The translations under genes were made by a program, and so were the position numbers. From assembly GCF_001969265.1 (NCBI RefSeq), contig NZ_CP019304.1, positions 434,001-498,000 on the forward strand: DNA of 64,000 nt, given 5' to 3'. The notes below the pieces were generated by a model. It was given only the letters and a program-made list of their open reading frames with translations. It searched no databases and was not told the origin of the DNA. Of the stretch, positions 1 to 10,741 are shown piece by piece. The DNA comes from Arthrobacter sp. QXT-31 (lineage in GTDB: Bacteria > Actinomycetota > Actinomycetes > Actinomycetales > Micrococcaceae). Numbering within the stretch: the first letter of the stretch is position 1; each line of letters starts with the position of its first letter.

Positions 1-1810
<1,810 letters not shown>

Positions 1811-1862
1811 CGGACCATTCTAGTGCCGACCCCCTGACAATTAATGCCGGCGTGCCGCAGGC

Positions 1863-2789
1863 TCAGGCCTTGCCGGACCCCAGGACTTCCAGCGCATAGG
1901 CGAGGTCCTCGGGGTACTCGCTGGTCACGGTGATGCGCTCCCCGGTGCGCGGGTGGTCAAAGCCCAGTTCACGGGCGTGCAGCCACTGCCGGGTGAGCCC
2001 CAGGGTGGCGGCGAGCCGCGGATCGGCCCCGTAAGTGAGGTCGCCGGCACAGGGATGGCGGAGGGCCGCGAAATGGACCCGGATCTGGTGGGTCCTGCCG
2101 GTCTCCAGATGCACCTCCACCAGGGTTGCCTTGCCGAACGCCTCGAGGACCTCATAGTGGGTCACGGACGGCCGGCCGTCCTCGATGACGGCGAAACGCC
2201 AGTCGTGGCCGGGATGGCGGCCGATGGGCGCGTCGATGGTGCCCTGCAGGGGATCCGGCAGGCCCTGGACCACAGTGTGGTAGACCTTGTCCACGGTGCG
2301 TTCCTTGAACGCCCGCTTGAGGGCGGTGTAGGCGGGCTCCGTCTTGGCCACCACCATCACGCCTGAGGTCCCGACGTCGAGGCGGTGGACAATGCCTGCA
2401 CGTTCCGGGGCGCCGGATGTGGAGATGCGATAGCCCGCGCCGGCCAGTCCGCCGACCACAGTGGGGCCCACCCAGCCCGGCGACGGGTGCGCCGCGACTC
2501 CCACCGGCTTGTCGACCACCACAAAGTCGTCGTCATCCAGCAGGATCTTCAGGCCTTCCACAACTTCCTCCACGACTTCAAGGGGATCCCGGCGCTCAGG
2601 GACCGTGATGTCCAGCACTGTTCCGGATGCGAGCTTGGCTGACTTGCCCACCGGTTTCCCGCCGCTGGTGACATTGCCTTCGGCGATCAGGGTGGCCGCG
2701 GATGACCGCGACATGCCCATCAGCTTGGCCAGCCCGGCGTCGACCCGGCTGCCGTCCAGCTCCTCGGGGACCACGACCCGCTCAGACAT
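1863..2789 (-). CDS. RluA/RluD-family 23S rRNA pseudouridine synthase
   Basis: A 308-residue enzyme predicted to isomerise specific uridines in rRNA to pseudouridine. An S4 RNA-binding domain occupies about residues 14-75. The catalytic motif HRLDVGTSG follows, with nucleophile Asp138, and [10 protein letters not shown] lies in the C-terminal half, both hallmarks of the RluA family. Its ATG overlaps the end of lspA by 8 bases, so the two are probably translationally coupled; an lspA-rluD pair is common in bacteria. The exact target uridine cannot be read from sequence. Confidence 0.93.
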   Translation of the reverse strand: MSERVVVPEELDGSRVDAGLAKLMGMSRSSAATLIAEGNVTSGGKPVGKSAKLASGTVLDITVPERRDPLEVVEEVVEGLKILLDDDDFVVVDKPVGVAAHPSPGWVGPTVVGGLAGAGYRISTSGAPERAGIVHRLDVGTSGVMVVAKTEPAYTALKRAFKERTVDKVYHTVVQGLPDPLQGTIDAPIGRHPGHDWRFAVIEDGRPSVTHYEVLEAFGKATLVEVHLETGRTHQIRVHFAALRHPCAGDLTYGADPRLAATLGLTRQWLHARELGFDHPRTGERITVTSEYPEDLAYALEVLGSGKA

Positions 2790-3354
2790 TGTCGCCGCCT
2801 TCCCGTTTGGCGACGCTGTGGTGGGATCCGTCCAGCGCGATCCCCCGCAGCGTCAGGAGGCAGATGATGACCACCGACGACACAACGGCCGAGTCGGCGA
2901 TATTGAAGATGGCAAAGTTGGGCAGCTGGATGAAGTCCACCACGTGTCCCATTCCGAACGACGGCTCCCGGAACAGCCGGTCCGTCAGGTTTCCCAGGGC
3001 GCCGCCGAACAACAGCCCAAGCGCCAGCGCCCACCACACGGACCCGAGCTTGCGCAGCTGGAACAGGATGGCGACGGCGACCACCACCATGATGATCGTG
3101 AAAACCCAGGTCACGTTCTCGCCAATCGAGAAGGCAGCGCCCGAGTTCCTGATGTAGTACCAGTGCAGCAGCGGGGGCAGAACCGGGATCCGTTCGCCCT
3201 CCACCATGGTGCTGGTCACCCACAGCTTGGTGAGCTGGTCGAAGACGTAGGCGAACACTGCCAGCCCCGCGAACAGGGACAGCAGGACGCCGCGCCGGGG
3301 CCGGGGAGATGATGAGGCTGGATGCGCTGCGTCAGCGGCAAGGTCGTCAGTCAT
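2782..3354 (-). CDS. lspA: Lipoprotein signal peptidase II
   Basis: A membrane aspartyl protease that removes signal peptides from diacylglyceryl-modified prolipoproteins. The 190-residue form starting at ATG 3354 (MTDDLAAD) is preferred; an upstream in-frame extension would read back into the divIVA terminator. About four hydrophobic segments are visible. The conserved motifs are NSGAAFS (about 70-76), GNLTDR (about 121-126), and the VVDF and FNIADS motifs carrying the catalytic aspartates (about D140 and D154). The N-terminal cytoplasmic stretch is short and polar. It lies between divIVA and the pseudouridine synthase gene. Confidence 0.95.
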   Translation of the reverse strand: MTDDLAADAAHPASSSPRPRRGVLLSLFAGLAVFAYVFDQLTKLWVTSTMVEGERIPVLPPLLHWYYIRNSGAAFSIGENVTWVFTIIMVVVAVAILFQLRKLGSVWWALALGLLFGGALGNLTDRLFREPSFGMGHVVDFIQLPNFAIFNIADSAVVSSVVIICLLTLRGIALDGSHHSVAKREGGDNV

Positions 3355-3388
3355 GGTGCTTTCATTCGGGGGACCGTCGTTAATGGCA

Positions 3389-3424
3389 AAGGCCGGTGGC
3401 CGAGGAATCCTCAGCCACCGGCCT
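3389..3424 (-). terminator. Hairpin downstream of divIVA
   Basis: Perfect 12-bp inverted repeat (3389-3400 with 3413-3424, 12-nt loop) just after the divIVA stop codon and before lspA. There is only a short T run after it on the minus strand, so termination may be partial and lspA may be partly co-transcribed. Confidence 0.6.
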
Positions 3425-3436
3425 TCAGAATACGTG

Positions 3437-4129
3437 CTAAACGGCGGCGCTGCTGCTTTCGCCAACCTCAGGGGCGGCAACGGAACCGCGGGCGTCGAGG
3501 TCGCGCAGCTGGCCTTCGATGTAAGCCTTCAGGCGTGAGCGGTAGTCGCGTTCGAAGCCGCGCAGCTGCTCAACCTTGCGCTCGAGGACCGAACGCTGCT
3601 GCTCCAGTGCCCCCAGAATCTTGCGGGACTTCTCCTGCGCGTCGTTGACCAGGCTGCTGGCTTCAATCTGCGCCTCGGCGATGATCTTGTCGCGCTGCTG
3701 CTGGCCCTCGGCAACGTGGCGGTCGTGCATCTGCTGCGCCATGGCCAGCAGGCCGGCAGCGGACTCGGAGACGTTGGTGCTGGTGACGGGTGCCTGGGCT
3801 GCGACGGGCGCTGCCTGCTCGGTTTCCTTCTTCTTGGCAGCTTCGGCGGCCTTGGCCTCGGCTTCTGCCTTTGCGCGTGCTTCGTCCTTTTCGGCCTTGG
3901 ACGGCGTGGGGACCTTCTCGACGACGGGGGCGACGGCGGAGGTGGCTGCCGGCGATCCGGAGCCGACTTCGGCGAGCTTCTTGCGAAGTTCTTCGTTCTC
4001 CTGGTTCAGGCGCCGCAGTTCGACGACGATCTCGTCCAGGAAGTCGTCAACTTCGTCCTGGTCATAGCCTTCGCGGAACTTGGTCGGCTGAAAGCGCTTG
4101 TTGACAACGTCTTCTGGCGTCAAAGCCAT
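3437..4129 (-). CDS. divIVA: DivIVA / Wag31 polar growth scaffold
   Basis: A 230-residue coiled-coil protein that in actinobacteria binds negatively curved membrane and organises growth at poles and septum. The start is ATG 4129 (MALTPEDVVNKRF), preceded by a good GAGGTGA ribosome-binding site. Residues 1-60 match the DivIVA N-terminal membrane-binding region and first coiled coil (FREGYDQDEVDDFLDEI). An Ala/Lys/Glu-rich linker spans about 70-125, and a second long coiled coil about 130-215 includes RSRLKAYIEGQL. It lies at the end of the dcw cluster after sepF and yggT, the usual actinobacterial order. In mycobacteria Wag31 is phosphorylated by PASTA kinases; whether this one is cannot be told from sequence. 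Confidence 0.96.
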   Translation of the reverse strand: MALTPEDVVNKRFQPTKFREGYDQDEVDDFLDEIVVELRRLNQENEELRKKLAEVGSGSPAATSAVAPVVEKVPTPSKAEKDEARAKAEAEAKAAEAAKKKETEQAAPVAAQAPVTSTNVSESAAGLLAMAQQMHDRHVAEGQQQRDKIIAEAQIEASSLVNDAQEKSRKILGALEQQRSVLERKVEQLRGFERDYRSRLKAYIEGQLRDLDARGSVAAPEVGESSSAAV

Positions 4130-4294
4130 CTGGTCACCTCGTTGGTCTAGTTCGTCAGGAGGCCTTCCGGCCGTCAAAACTACGGTACCTAAATATGGTC
4201 TGGTTCCTCTAATTCAACACCGTGGCGTCGAACAAAAGGTCTTTTGCGCCCGGGGATCCCAGCGGATCCCCCAGCGCCGCAAGCTGATATGAAG

Positions 4295-4582
4295 TTATGC
4301 AAATGACTTGGTGATCGCCATGGCAATGCTCAGGCCGATGAACAGCACCAGGAACCCGAGGTCCAGCGATACGCCGCCCAGCCGCAGCGGCGGGATAAGG
4401 CGGCGCAGGACCTTCAGCGGCGGATCGGTCACTGAATAGACCGCATGGGCCGCCACCAATGCTACCCCGCGGGGACGCCATTCCCGGGCGAACATCTGGA
4501 CCCAGTCATAGACGAGGCGGACGATCAAGGCGACGAAAATGAACAGCAGGACGATGTAGACGAGCCCGAATAGTATTCCCAT
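4295..4582 (-). CDS. YggT family small membrane protein
   Basis: A 95-residue protein with two hydrophobic segments (about 1-25 and 68-92) around a cytoplasmic or loop region containing DPPLKVLRRLIPPLRLGG, the typical YggT signature. YggT proteins sit between sepF and divIVA in many Gram-positive dcw clusters. They are linked to osmotic tolerance and possibly division, but their molecular role is unknown. About 165 bases separate it from divIVA, so divIVA may have its own promoter. Confidence 0.9.
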   Translation of the reverse strand: MGILFGLVYIVLLFIFVALIVRLVYDWVQMFAREWRPRGVALVAAHAVYSVTDPPLKVLRRLIPPLRLGGVSLDLGFLVLFIGLSIAMAITKSFA

Positions 4583-4684
4583 GAGCTAACCCATTGTCTC
4601 CATGTTCATCGCGGGCACCTCCGTGCCCTGGGGTTCCTGCCTGATTGTGCTGCCCTAGTTTTCAGCACTTCCACTATTTCAGCA

Positions 4685-4720
4685 CGGATGCCAGGCAGGT
4701 GCGTCCCTGCCTGGCATCCG
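4685..4720 (-). terminator. Strong hairpin downstream of sepF
   Basis: Perfect 15-bp stem (4685-4699 with 4706-4720) with a 6-nt loop in the 148-base gap between sepF and yggT. A T-rich flank is present only on the plus-strand side (CCTTTTTA), so for the minus-strand sepF transcript it may act as an attenuator or RNA-end stabiliser. Confidence 0.65.
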
Positions 4721-4730
4721 GAGAGCCTTT

Positions 4731-5261
4731 TTAGCTTTGGTTGAAGAAACTGGCGGTGCCGTCGCTGGCTTTCTTGTCATCTCCGATGACTTCAACGTAC
4801 GACGGCGACAGCAGGAAAACCTTGTTGGTCACGCGCTCGATGCTTCCGCGCAGACCGAAGACGAGGCCGGCGGAGAAGTCGACCAACCGCTTGGCGTCCG
4901 CCTCCCCCATGTCCGTCACGTTCATGATGACGGGGATGCCGTCACGGAAGCTTTCGCCGATGAGCTTGGCGTCGTTGTAGGAGCGCGGGTGAATCGTGGT
5001 GATCTGCCGCAGTCCGGTGGTCTCTTCGCGGCTCGATGCCGCACGCTTGATGGGTGTCACGGGTGCGCGGTATTCCTCTTCGGCAGCTGGTGGCGCTTCA
5101 CGGGTGACCTCCCGGAGCGGCGCCGGTGCGCGGCGCTCTTCGCGGTCATGCTCCATGGAGTTGTCCTCGTCCTTTTGCTGGGTGGAAAGCTCAGACTCGT
5201 AGTGTTCATCGCCGTCGGCGAGCCCAAGATAGATCATTGTCTTGCGCAGAGCGCCAGCCAT
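4731..5261 (-). CDS. sepF: Cell division protein SepF
   Basis: A 176-residue protein. SepF tethers FtsZ filaments to the membrane and replaces FtsA, which is absent from this cluster. The N-terminal [14 protein letters not shown] is the membrane-binding amphipathic helix. It is followed by a charged linker (about 20-85) and the C-terminal SepF domain (about 85-165: [19 protein letters not shown] ... [18 protein letters not shown]). It lies downstream of ftsZ, pgeF and the yggS-type gene. The partner is the FtsZ C-terminal tail, which is intact here. Confidence 0.95.
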   Translation of the reverse strand: MAGALRKTMIYLGLADGDEHYESELSTQQKDEDNSMEHDREERRAPAPLREVTREAPPAAEEEYRAPVTPIKRAASSREETTGLRQITTIHPRSYNDAKLIGESFRDGIPVIMNVTDMGEADAKRLVDFSAGLVFGLRGSIERVTNKVFLLSPSYVEVIGDDKKASDGTASFFNQS

Positions 5262-5350
5262 GGTCGACTCCTAATCGTGTCCGGAAGCGGGCCGCCCAAA
5301 AGTCAAGACAGCATTGGAATCCCCGCCATTCTCTTCCAACACGACAGACG

Positions 5351-6088
5351 CTACCGCACGGCCGGGCGGGAACCGAGAATATCTGAGCCAATTCGGAGGT
5401 GTGTCGCACCGAATCGGACAGCGGCTTCCAGGTCCTGGCTCATGCCGGCCGAAATACCTGAGGCGCCGGGGAAATCCCGCTGCAGGCCAGTTGAAATGCC
5501 GAGCAGTTTTTCGAAGGCCCGGTCGGGATCCGCCCCGAGTGGCGCCACCGCCATGACGCCTGCCAGGCGAAGGCCGCCCGCGGCTTCAAGCTGCTCCGCC
5601 AACTGCGGCACCTCGTCAGGGGCCGCCCCGCCGCGGTGGGCTCCGGCGTCCTCATCCAGGCTCACCTGGATGAAGCAGTCGAGGTCGCCGCGGCCGGTCA
5701 GTTCCTGCTGGGCGACCATGGCCCGCTCCAGGGCAGTCACCAGCTGGGCGCGATCCACGGAGTGAACGGCAGACGCGTAGCGGACCACCGTCTTGGACTT
5801 CTTGCTCTGGAGCTGCCCCACGAAGTGCCAAGTGAGGTCCAGGCCCTCAAGTTCCTCGGCCTTTGCGGACGCTTCCTGGTCCCGGTTCTCCCCGAAGTCC
5901 TTGACCCCGAGCGCGGCCAGCCGCCGCACGTCCTCAGCCGGGTGGAACTTACTGACCACTATCAGCCGTGGAGGGTTGCCTCCGCGGCCGGCCGCCGTGG
6001 TGGCACGGTCGATACGCTGGCGTACGGCATCCAGGCGTTCCTGCAGCTGTACTGTCCGGGCATCCCCGGGTACCGCGTTTTCAGTCAT
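5351..6088 (-). CDS. YggS/PROSC-family PLP homeostasis protein
   Basis: A 245-residue, single-domain fold-type III PLP-binding protein thought to maintain pyridoxal 5'-phosphate homeostasis; it has no well-defined reaction. ATG 6088 is chosen because it overlaps the end of pgeF by 8 bases and begins MTENAVPGD. The PLP lysine is K47 in RLIVVSKFHP, followed by DFGENRDQE and WHFVGQLQSKKSK. The C-terminal phosphate-binding region HLRIGSDILGSR is present. Location between pgeF and sepF is conserved in actinobacteria. Confidence 0.92.
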   Translation of the reverse strand: MTENAVPGDARTVQLQERLDAVRQRIDRATTAAGRGGNPPRLIVVSKFHPAEDVRRLAALGVKDFGENRDQEASAKAEELEGLDLTWHFVGQLQSKKSKTVVRYASAVHSVDRAQLVTALERAMVAQQELTGRGDLDCFIQVSLDEDAGAHRGGAAPDEVPQLAEQLEAAGGLRLAGVMAVAPLGADPDRAFEKLLGISTGLQRDFPGASGISAGMSQDLEAAVRFGATHLRIGSDILGSRPAVR

Positions 6089-6794
6089 GGGTCCACACCA
6101 GCCCGGCGAAGCGGCCGGACCGGGAGTCGCGGCGGTAGGAAAACAGGGAGTCGCTTTCAAGCGTGCACGGCCCGCGGTACTCGATGGGAACGCCCAGGGC
6201 CTCGAGCTGGCTGGCGGCTCCGCCCGGAAGGTCAAGTGCCGGAGTTCCCCAGGACGTGGTTGACCGTGCCGACGGGAGGACGGCAGAGACCTCGTCGCGG
6301 AGTTCAGCGGGTACCTCGTAGCAGTTGCCGCAGACGGACGGCCCAAGCCAGGCCCGGATATCGGTGGCGCCGGCGGAGCGCATTTGTTCCACCGCCGCCG
6401 GAATGACGCCGGAGAACAAACCGGGCCGCCCGGCATGCACGGCAGCCAGCACCGGGCCTGAAGCCGCGGAGCCCACCAGGACCAGGGGAATGCAGTCCGC
6501 CACCATCACGGCAAGCGGCCCGCCGAGCGAAACGAGCGCGTCGGCCGTCGGCGTATCACCGACGGCACCAGAGTCAATAACTTCAGGTTCAACGACAAGG
6601 GACACTTCGTTGCCATGGACCTGGTTCATGTACTGGAACCTGCGCGGAGCGACGCCGGTGGTTTCCTCAAGGCGGGCCCTGCGGCGCAGCACCGCGCCGG
6701 CGTCGTCGCCCACGTGCAGGGCGAGGTTGCCGGCATCCGTATCGGTGAACGCCACGGACACACCCGGCTTCACTTCAGCACGCCACAAAAACAA
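6081..6794 (-). CDS. pgeF: PgeF/YfiH-family (multicopper oxidase-like; peptidoglycan editing factor)
   Basis: A 237-residue YfiH (DUF152) family protein. Homologues are described as purine nucleoside phosphorylase/adenosine deaminase-like enzymes and as factors preventing misincorporation of L-Ser into peptidoglycan precursors. The conserved metal ligands are visible in QVHGNEV (about 60-66), VMVADCIPL and AAVHAGRPGL, plus CGNCYEV near the C-terminal third. The gene follows ftsZ across a terminator-like hairpin and overlaps the next gene by 8 bases. Confidence 0.9.
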   Translation of the reverse strand: MFLWRAEVKPGVSVAFTDTDAGNLALHVGDDAGAVLRRRARLEETTGVAPRRFQYMNQVHGNEVSLVVEPEVIDSGAVGDTPTADALVSLGGPLAVMVADCIPLVLVGSAASGPVLAAVHAGRPGLFSGVIPAAVEQMRSAGATDIRAWLGPSVCGNCYEVPAELRDEVSAVLPSARSTTSWGTPALDLPGGAASQLEALGVPIEYRGPCTLESDSLFSYRRDSRSGRFAGLVWTHD

Positions 6795-6831
6795 TCGGAA
6801 CTCCGGCAGTCAGGGTCAGGAAAAGGGGTAA

Positions 6832-6857
6832 CTGCCGGGCGGATGTCCGCCCGGCAG
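6832..6857 (-). terminator. Terminator after ftsZ
   Basis: Perfect 12-bp GC-rich stem (6832-6843 with 6846-6857) with a 2-nt tip, starting five bases after the ftsZ stop. It is followed on the minus strand by a short pyrimidine run. It probably separates ftsZ from the pgeF/yggS/sepF genes at least partly. Confidence 0.75.
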
Positions 6858-6861
6858 CCTC

Positions 6862-8094
6862 CTACTTCAGGAAATCAGGGACGTCGAGGTCGTCAGACCG
6901 GCTGCCGGTCAGGTCGGGCTCCACCACAGACGGAAGGTCGACGTCGAAGCCCGAGTCTGCGGGGACAGCCGACGGGCGCTGCTGGCCCCAGCTGCTCAGG
7001 CCTGCGGCACCGACACCGGCGTGCACGGGCTGGACGTGGACCTGCTGGTTGCCCGCGGACGGCTGGCTCTGCGGCGCAGCCGCCGGAACGGCGGGGCGCT
7101 GCGGCGCAGCCTGCTGCTGCGACTGGTCCATGGACGGCGAGGTGGCCTTGACGTCGTCGAAGCCGGCCGCAATGACGGTGACGCGGGCTTCATCGCCGAG
7201 GGCGTCGTCGATGACCGCGCCGAAGATGATGTTGGCTTCGGGGTGGGCAACTTCCTGCACCAGGCGTGCGGCCTCGTTGATCTCGAACAGGCCGAGATCG
7301 GAGCCGCCCTGGATGGACAGCAGGACACCGTGGGCGCCGTCGATGGAGGCCTCGAGCAGCGGGGAGGCAATGGCGAGCTCGGCTGCCTTGACCGCGCGGT
7401 CCTCGCCGCGGGCCGAACCGATGCCCATCAGGGCCGAGCCTGCACCCTGCATGACGGACTTGACGTCGGCGAAGTCAAGGTTGATCAGGCCGGGGGTGGT
7501 GATGAGGTCCGTGATGCCCTGGACACCGGACAGCAGGACCTGGTCAGCGGAGCGGAAGGCGTCCAGGACGGAGACGTTGCGGTCGCTGATGGACAGCAGG
7601 CGGTCGTTGGGGATCACGATCAGCGTGTCCACTTCGTCGCGCAGGGCGTCGATGCCTGCCTCCGCGGAGCCTGCACGGCGCCGCCCCTCGAAGGTGAACG
7701 GGCGGGTGACCACACCGATGGTCAGGGCGCCAAGGGAGCGCGCAATGCGGGCAACGACGGGCGCGCCGCCGGTTCCAGTGCCGCCGCCTTCACCGGCGGT
7801 CACGAAGACCATGTCGGCACCGCGGAGGACTTCCTCGATCTCGTCGGCGTGGTCCTCGGCAGCCTGCTTGCCGACCTCGGGATTGGCCCCGGCACCCAGC
7901 CCGCGCGTCAGCTCGCGTCCGACGTCGAGCTTAACGTCGGCGTCACTCATCAGCAGGGCCTGGGCATCGGTGTTAATAGCTATGAATTCGACACCGCGGA
8001 GACCCACCTCGATCATGCGGTTGACTGCGTTCACGCCACCGCCGCCGATGCCGACGACCTTGATGACGGCCAAGTAATTCTGCGGAGCTGCCAC
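6862..8094 (-). CDS. ftsZ: Cell division GTPase FtsZ
   Basis: A 410-residue tubulin homologue that forms the Z ring. The GTP-binding signature [12 protein letters not shown] lies at about 101-112 and the T7 catalytic loop [11 protein letters not shown] at about 205-215. A Gln/Ala/Pro-rich variable linker (about 320-390) leads to the conserved C-terminal tail [10 protein letters not shown], the docking site for SepF. There is no ftsA nearby, as expected for actinobacteria. The 219-base gap upstream (8095-8313) carries several CTTGAAG/AACCTT boxes described separately, suggesting dedicated transcriptional control beyond read-through from ftsQ. Confidence 0.98.
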   Translation of the reverse strand: MAAPQNYLAVIKVVGIGGGGVNAVNRMIEVGLRGVEFIAINTDAQALLMSDADVKLDVGRELTRGLGAGANPEVGKQAAEDHADEIEEVLRGADMVFVTAGEGGGTGTGGAPVVARIARSLGALTIGVVTRPFTFEGRRRAGSAEAGIDALRDEVDTLIVIPNDRLLSISDRNVSVLDAFRSADQVLLSGVQGITDLITTPGLINLDFADVKSVMQGAGSALMGIGSARGEDRAVKAAELAIASPLLEASIDGAHGVLLSIQGGSDLGLFEINEAARLVQEVAHPEANIIFGAVIDDALGDEARVTVIAAGFDDVKATSPSMDQSQQQAAPQRPAVPAAAPQSQPSAGNQQVHVQPVHAGVGAAGLSSWGQQRPSAVPADSGFDVDLPSVVEPDLTGSRSDDLDVPDFLK

Positions 8095-8171
8095 GTTACG
8101 TGTCCCTTGTTAGTGTCCTATTGCGAAAACTGATGGAGTCGGGCTTGAAGCCCTGAACCTTGAAGTTCCTA

Positions 8172-8196
8172 AACCTTAACCCTCCACTTGAAGGTT
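8172..8196. promoter_or_regulatory. Candidate FtsR/MerR-type operator upstream of ftsZ
   Basis: Inverted repeat AACCTT (8172-8177), 13-base spacer, AAGGTT (8191-8196), about 80-100 bases upstream of the ftsZ start. Two related elements lie beside it: AACCTTGAAGTT (8156-8167) and the near-perfect palindrome GGGCTTGAAGCCC (8141-8153). The same spaced inverted repeat occurs upstream of parA-scpAB. In Corynebacterium a MerR-type regulator (FtsR) activates ftsZ, and a homologue is encoded at 47338-48060. That this is its site is inference. Confidence 0.5.
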
Positions 8197-8313
8197 ATAG
8201 TTATGTCAAGTAACTCACGTCTGTGACGCTATTTCCTATGCTGGCTACATTCAATAACCGCCACCGCGTGTCGTCCTAATCCCCGTGAAATACACCGGCA
8301 TCACCTTGTCGCA

Positions 8314-9372
8314 TCACCGTGTCACCGGATGCCGCGGCACGCTCACGTCATAGGTGTTGACCGGGTTCGCGGGGTCGGCCGGCACCTTGAGCAGCGCCTC
8401 GAGCACGCGCGCCTTGAGCTCCTTCTCCCCCGCGTTGCCCCAGATGACGGTCTGGCCGTCCAGCAGCTTCAGCTCCACCGCGTCGACGGACTTGGCGGAG
8501 GCGTTGGAGAGCTTGGCAAGCACGTTGGCCGGCAGCGCGCCGAGGACCTCGGCGGTGGCCTGGAACAGCTCCTTGCCGATGGTGCCGGCTCCGCCGTCAA
8601 TCACCGGCAGCTTCACCGAGGCGGGGTCGGCGGTGGTGCCAAGCCTCACGCCGTCGACGTCCACGAGCATGTACTCCTTGCCGCGCTTGACGAGGGCGAC
8701 CGGGACGCGCTCCTGGACCTGCACCACGAGGACCGACGGCGGATGGGCCTGGGTCTTGACGGACTTGATCTGGACGAGCGGCTTCAGCAGCGAGTCGACC
8801 TGGGAGTCGCTGACCTGCGGCAGCGGCGTGCCCAGCAGCGGCTTGAGTGCGGCCTGCACCTGGGCGGGCTTGAGGAGCTTCGTGCCGGTGACGCTCACGC
8901 TTTGCACCGCCAGCACAGGCGAGTAGATGGCAGCGACGATGAGCCCCGCCACAATGGCAGCGGTGACACAGGCTGCGACGATGACATTGCGCCTGATGCG
9001 CCGGCCGCGGGGTTCGGGAAAGGCCAGCACATTGTCCGGGGAAGTACTGGCCGGGGACGCAGTGCCCGCGGACGCGCCGTCCGCCGCCTTGGTTCCCGGT
9101 TTGCTTGCGGCCGGGCCTTTCAGCCGCGGCCAGGACGCTTTGGCCGGCGTGTCCTGAGGCTTGCCCTTGGACTGACTCTTCTGTGTCCTGCCGTTCTGTG
9201 CCGTGCCGTTCTGTGCCGTGCCGTTCTGTGCCGTGCCCTCCGGAACGACCTTGGAGGCCGTGATCACGGCCGGCTTCCCGCCGTCGGGCTTCACATCAGC
9301 CTCCCGGGCAGCATCAGCGTCCCGGGTGGCCGGCTTGGCCGGACGGTAGGTGGGCCGGCGGGTGCTAGCCAC
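8314..9372 (-). CDS. ftsQ: Divisome protein FtsQ (POTRA, single-pass)
   Basis: A 352-residue bitopic division protein linking early and late divisome members. The start is taken as GTG 9372, overlapping the murC stop ([11 protein letters not shown]); longer ATG starts lie deep inside murC. The cytoplasmic N terminus (about 1-127) is long and low-complexity and contains three TAQNG repeats (about 47-61). One transmembrane helix (about 128-150) leads to the extracytoplasmic POTRA domain (about 152-225) and the FtsQ beta domain. It is the usual last step before ftsZ in the cluster. Confidence 0.93.
   Translation of the reverse strand: MASTRRPTYRPAKPATRDADAAREADVKPDGGKPAVITASKVVPEGTAQNGTAQNGTAQNGRTQKSQSKGKPQDTPAKASWPRLKGPAASKPGTKAADGASAGTASPASTSPDNVLAFPEPRGRRIRRNVIVAACVTAAIVAGLIVAAIYSPVLAVQSVSVTGTKLLKPAQVQAALKPLLGTPLPQVSDSQVDSLLKPLVQIKSVKTQAHPPSVLVVQVQERVPVALVKRGKEYMLVDVDGVRLGTTADPASVKLPVIDGGAGTIGKELFQATAEVLGALPANVLAKLSNASAKSVDAVELKLLDGQTVIWGNAGEKELKARVLEALLKVPADPANPVNTYDVSVPRHPVTR
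9190..9234. repeat. Three perfect 15-bp tandem repeats inside ftsQ
   Basis: Three identical copies of GCCGTTCTGTGCCGT (9190-9204, 9205-9219, 9220-9234). In the ftsQ frame each encodes one pentapeptide (T-A-Q-N-G), so copy-number change would keep the frame. Confidence 0.95.
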
Positions 9373-10741
9373 CGAGGGACTCCACGATGAGCGGCCCGTA
9401 GGCGGTGACGTCCCCGGCACCTGCGGTGAGGATGATGTCGCCCGGCTGCGCGGCGGCGGCCAGGGCGGCAACGGCCTCCCCTGCTCCCACCAGGCTGCCG
9501 CCGGCGCCCAGATGCTCGGTGATGAGGGCGCTGGTAACACCGGGGATGGGGTCCTCGCGGGCCGGGTAGATGTCCAGCACCAGGGCGGTGTCCGCAGCCT
9601 TGAGGGCGTCGGCGAACTCTGCGGCGAACTCGCGCGTCCGGGAGAACAGGTGCGGCTGGAACAGGACGTGCACCTTGTGCTCGCCGGCCACCGACCGGGC
9701 CGCGGCCAGCGCCGCGCGGACCTCGGTCGGGTGGTGGGCGTAGTCGTCGTACACGCGCACGCCCCGGCTCTCGCCCTTGTATTCGAACCGCCGCGACGCG
9801 CCGGAAAAGTGGGCGAGGGCGGAGGCGGCGGCCTGGGCGTCCACGCCGAGTTCCAGTGCCACCGCCATGGCAGCGGCAGCGTTCAGCGCGTTGTGGCGTC
9901 CCGGGACCTGCAGTGCCAGCGGGAACCGGCCGCCCGCCGTCGTGATGGCCACCCTGCCCGGGCCGCCGTCGTCGAGCCGGAGGTCGGCGGCCTCGGACGT
10001 GCCGTACAGCACGACGCGGGTATTGCCCCGTTCGCGGGTGCGCAGCGCGAGGGCGTGTGCGCCGGCGTCGTCCGCGCACGCCACCAGCACACCGTCGGCG
10101 GGCAGCAGCGCGGTGAACCGGTCGAAGGATTCATACACGGCTTCAGCCGTGCCGTAGTGGTCCAGGTGGTCCGGTTCCACATTGGTGACGACGGCGATCT
10201 GCGGGCGGTAGTTCAGGAACGAACCGTCGGATTCGTCCGCCTCCGCGACGAACACCCGGGAGCTGCCGTTGGCCGCGTTGACGCCGAGCGCGGGCACATT
10301 GGCACCGATCGCAAACGAGGGATCCAGGCCCGCGCCCTGCAGCAGCACGGTGATCATGGAGGTGGTGGTGGACTTCCCGTGGGTACCGGCAACAGTCACC
10401 ACGAGGTCGTCGCCCATGGTGGCGGCCAGGGCTTCAGAGCGGTGCAGCACCGGCAGCCCGGCGGCCCGCGCGGCTTCCAGTTCCGGGTTGTCGGCGCGGA
10501 TCGCCGAGCCGGCCACGACCGTCTGGGCGTCGCCGAGGTTGCCGGCGTCGTAGCCCACGCAGATCCGGGCGCCGGCGGCGGCGAGCTCCTTCATGACCGG
10601 CAGGTCCTTGGCATCGGAACCGCTGACGGGAACCCCGCGCGCCACCATGATCCTGGCGACGGCGGACATGCCCACGCCGCCGATTCCGATGAAGTGCACG
10701 CGGCCCAGTGATTCCTGGCTGGCTGCTGCGTTGGTGGTCAT
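9365..10741 (-). CDS. murC: UDP-N-acetylmuramate--L-alanine ligase
   Basis: A 458-residue Mur ligase adding the first amino acid (L-Ala) to UDP-MurNAc in the cytoplasm. ATG 10741 (MTTNAAASQ) is selected because its ATGA overlaps the murG stop and the Rossmann motif GIGGVGMS follows at about 19-26. The ATP-binding P-loop GTHGKSTT lies at about 119-126. DDYAHHPTE, a MurC-specific signature, is in the C-terminal third. It is translationally coupled to murG upstream and ftsQ downstream. Confidence 0.97.
   Translation of the reverse strand: MTTNAAASQESLGRVHFIGIGGVGMSAVARIMVARGVPVSGSDAKDLPVMKELAAAGARICVGYDAGNLGDAQTVVAGSAIRADNPELEAARAAGLPVLHRSEALAATMGDDLVVTVAGTHGKSTTTSMITVLLQGAGLDPSFAIGANVPALGVNAANGSSRVFVAEADESDGSFLNYRPQIAVVTNVEPDHLDHYGTAEAVYESFDRFTALLPADGVLVACADDAGAHALALRTRERGNTRVVLYGTSEAADLRLDDGGPGRVAITTAGGRFPLALQVPGRHNALNAAAAMAVALELGVDAQAAASALAHFSGASRRFEYKGESRGVRVYDDYAHHPTEVRAALAAARSVAGEHKVHVLFQPHLFSRTREFAAEFADALKAADTALVLDIYPAREDPIPGVTSALITEHLGAGGSLVGAGEAVAALAAAAQPGDIILTAGAGDVTAYGPLIVESLGG

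Noticed and set aside
9190..9234. A CRISPR-like array from the short tandem repeats.
   Set aside because: The repeats are contiguous without spacers and lie in frame inside ftsQ.
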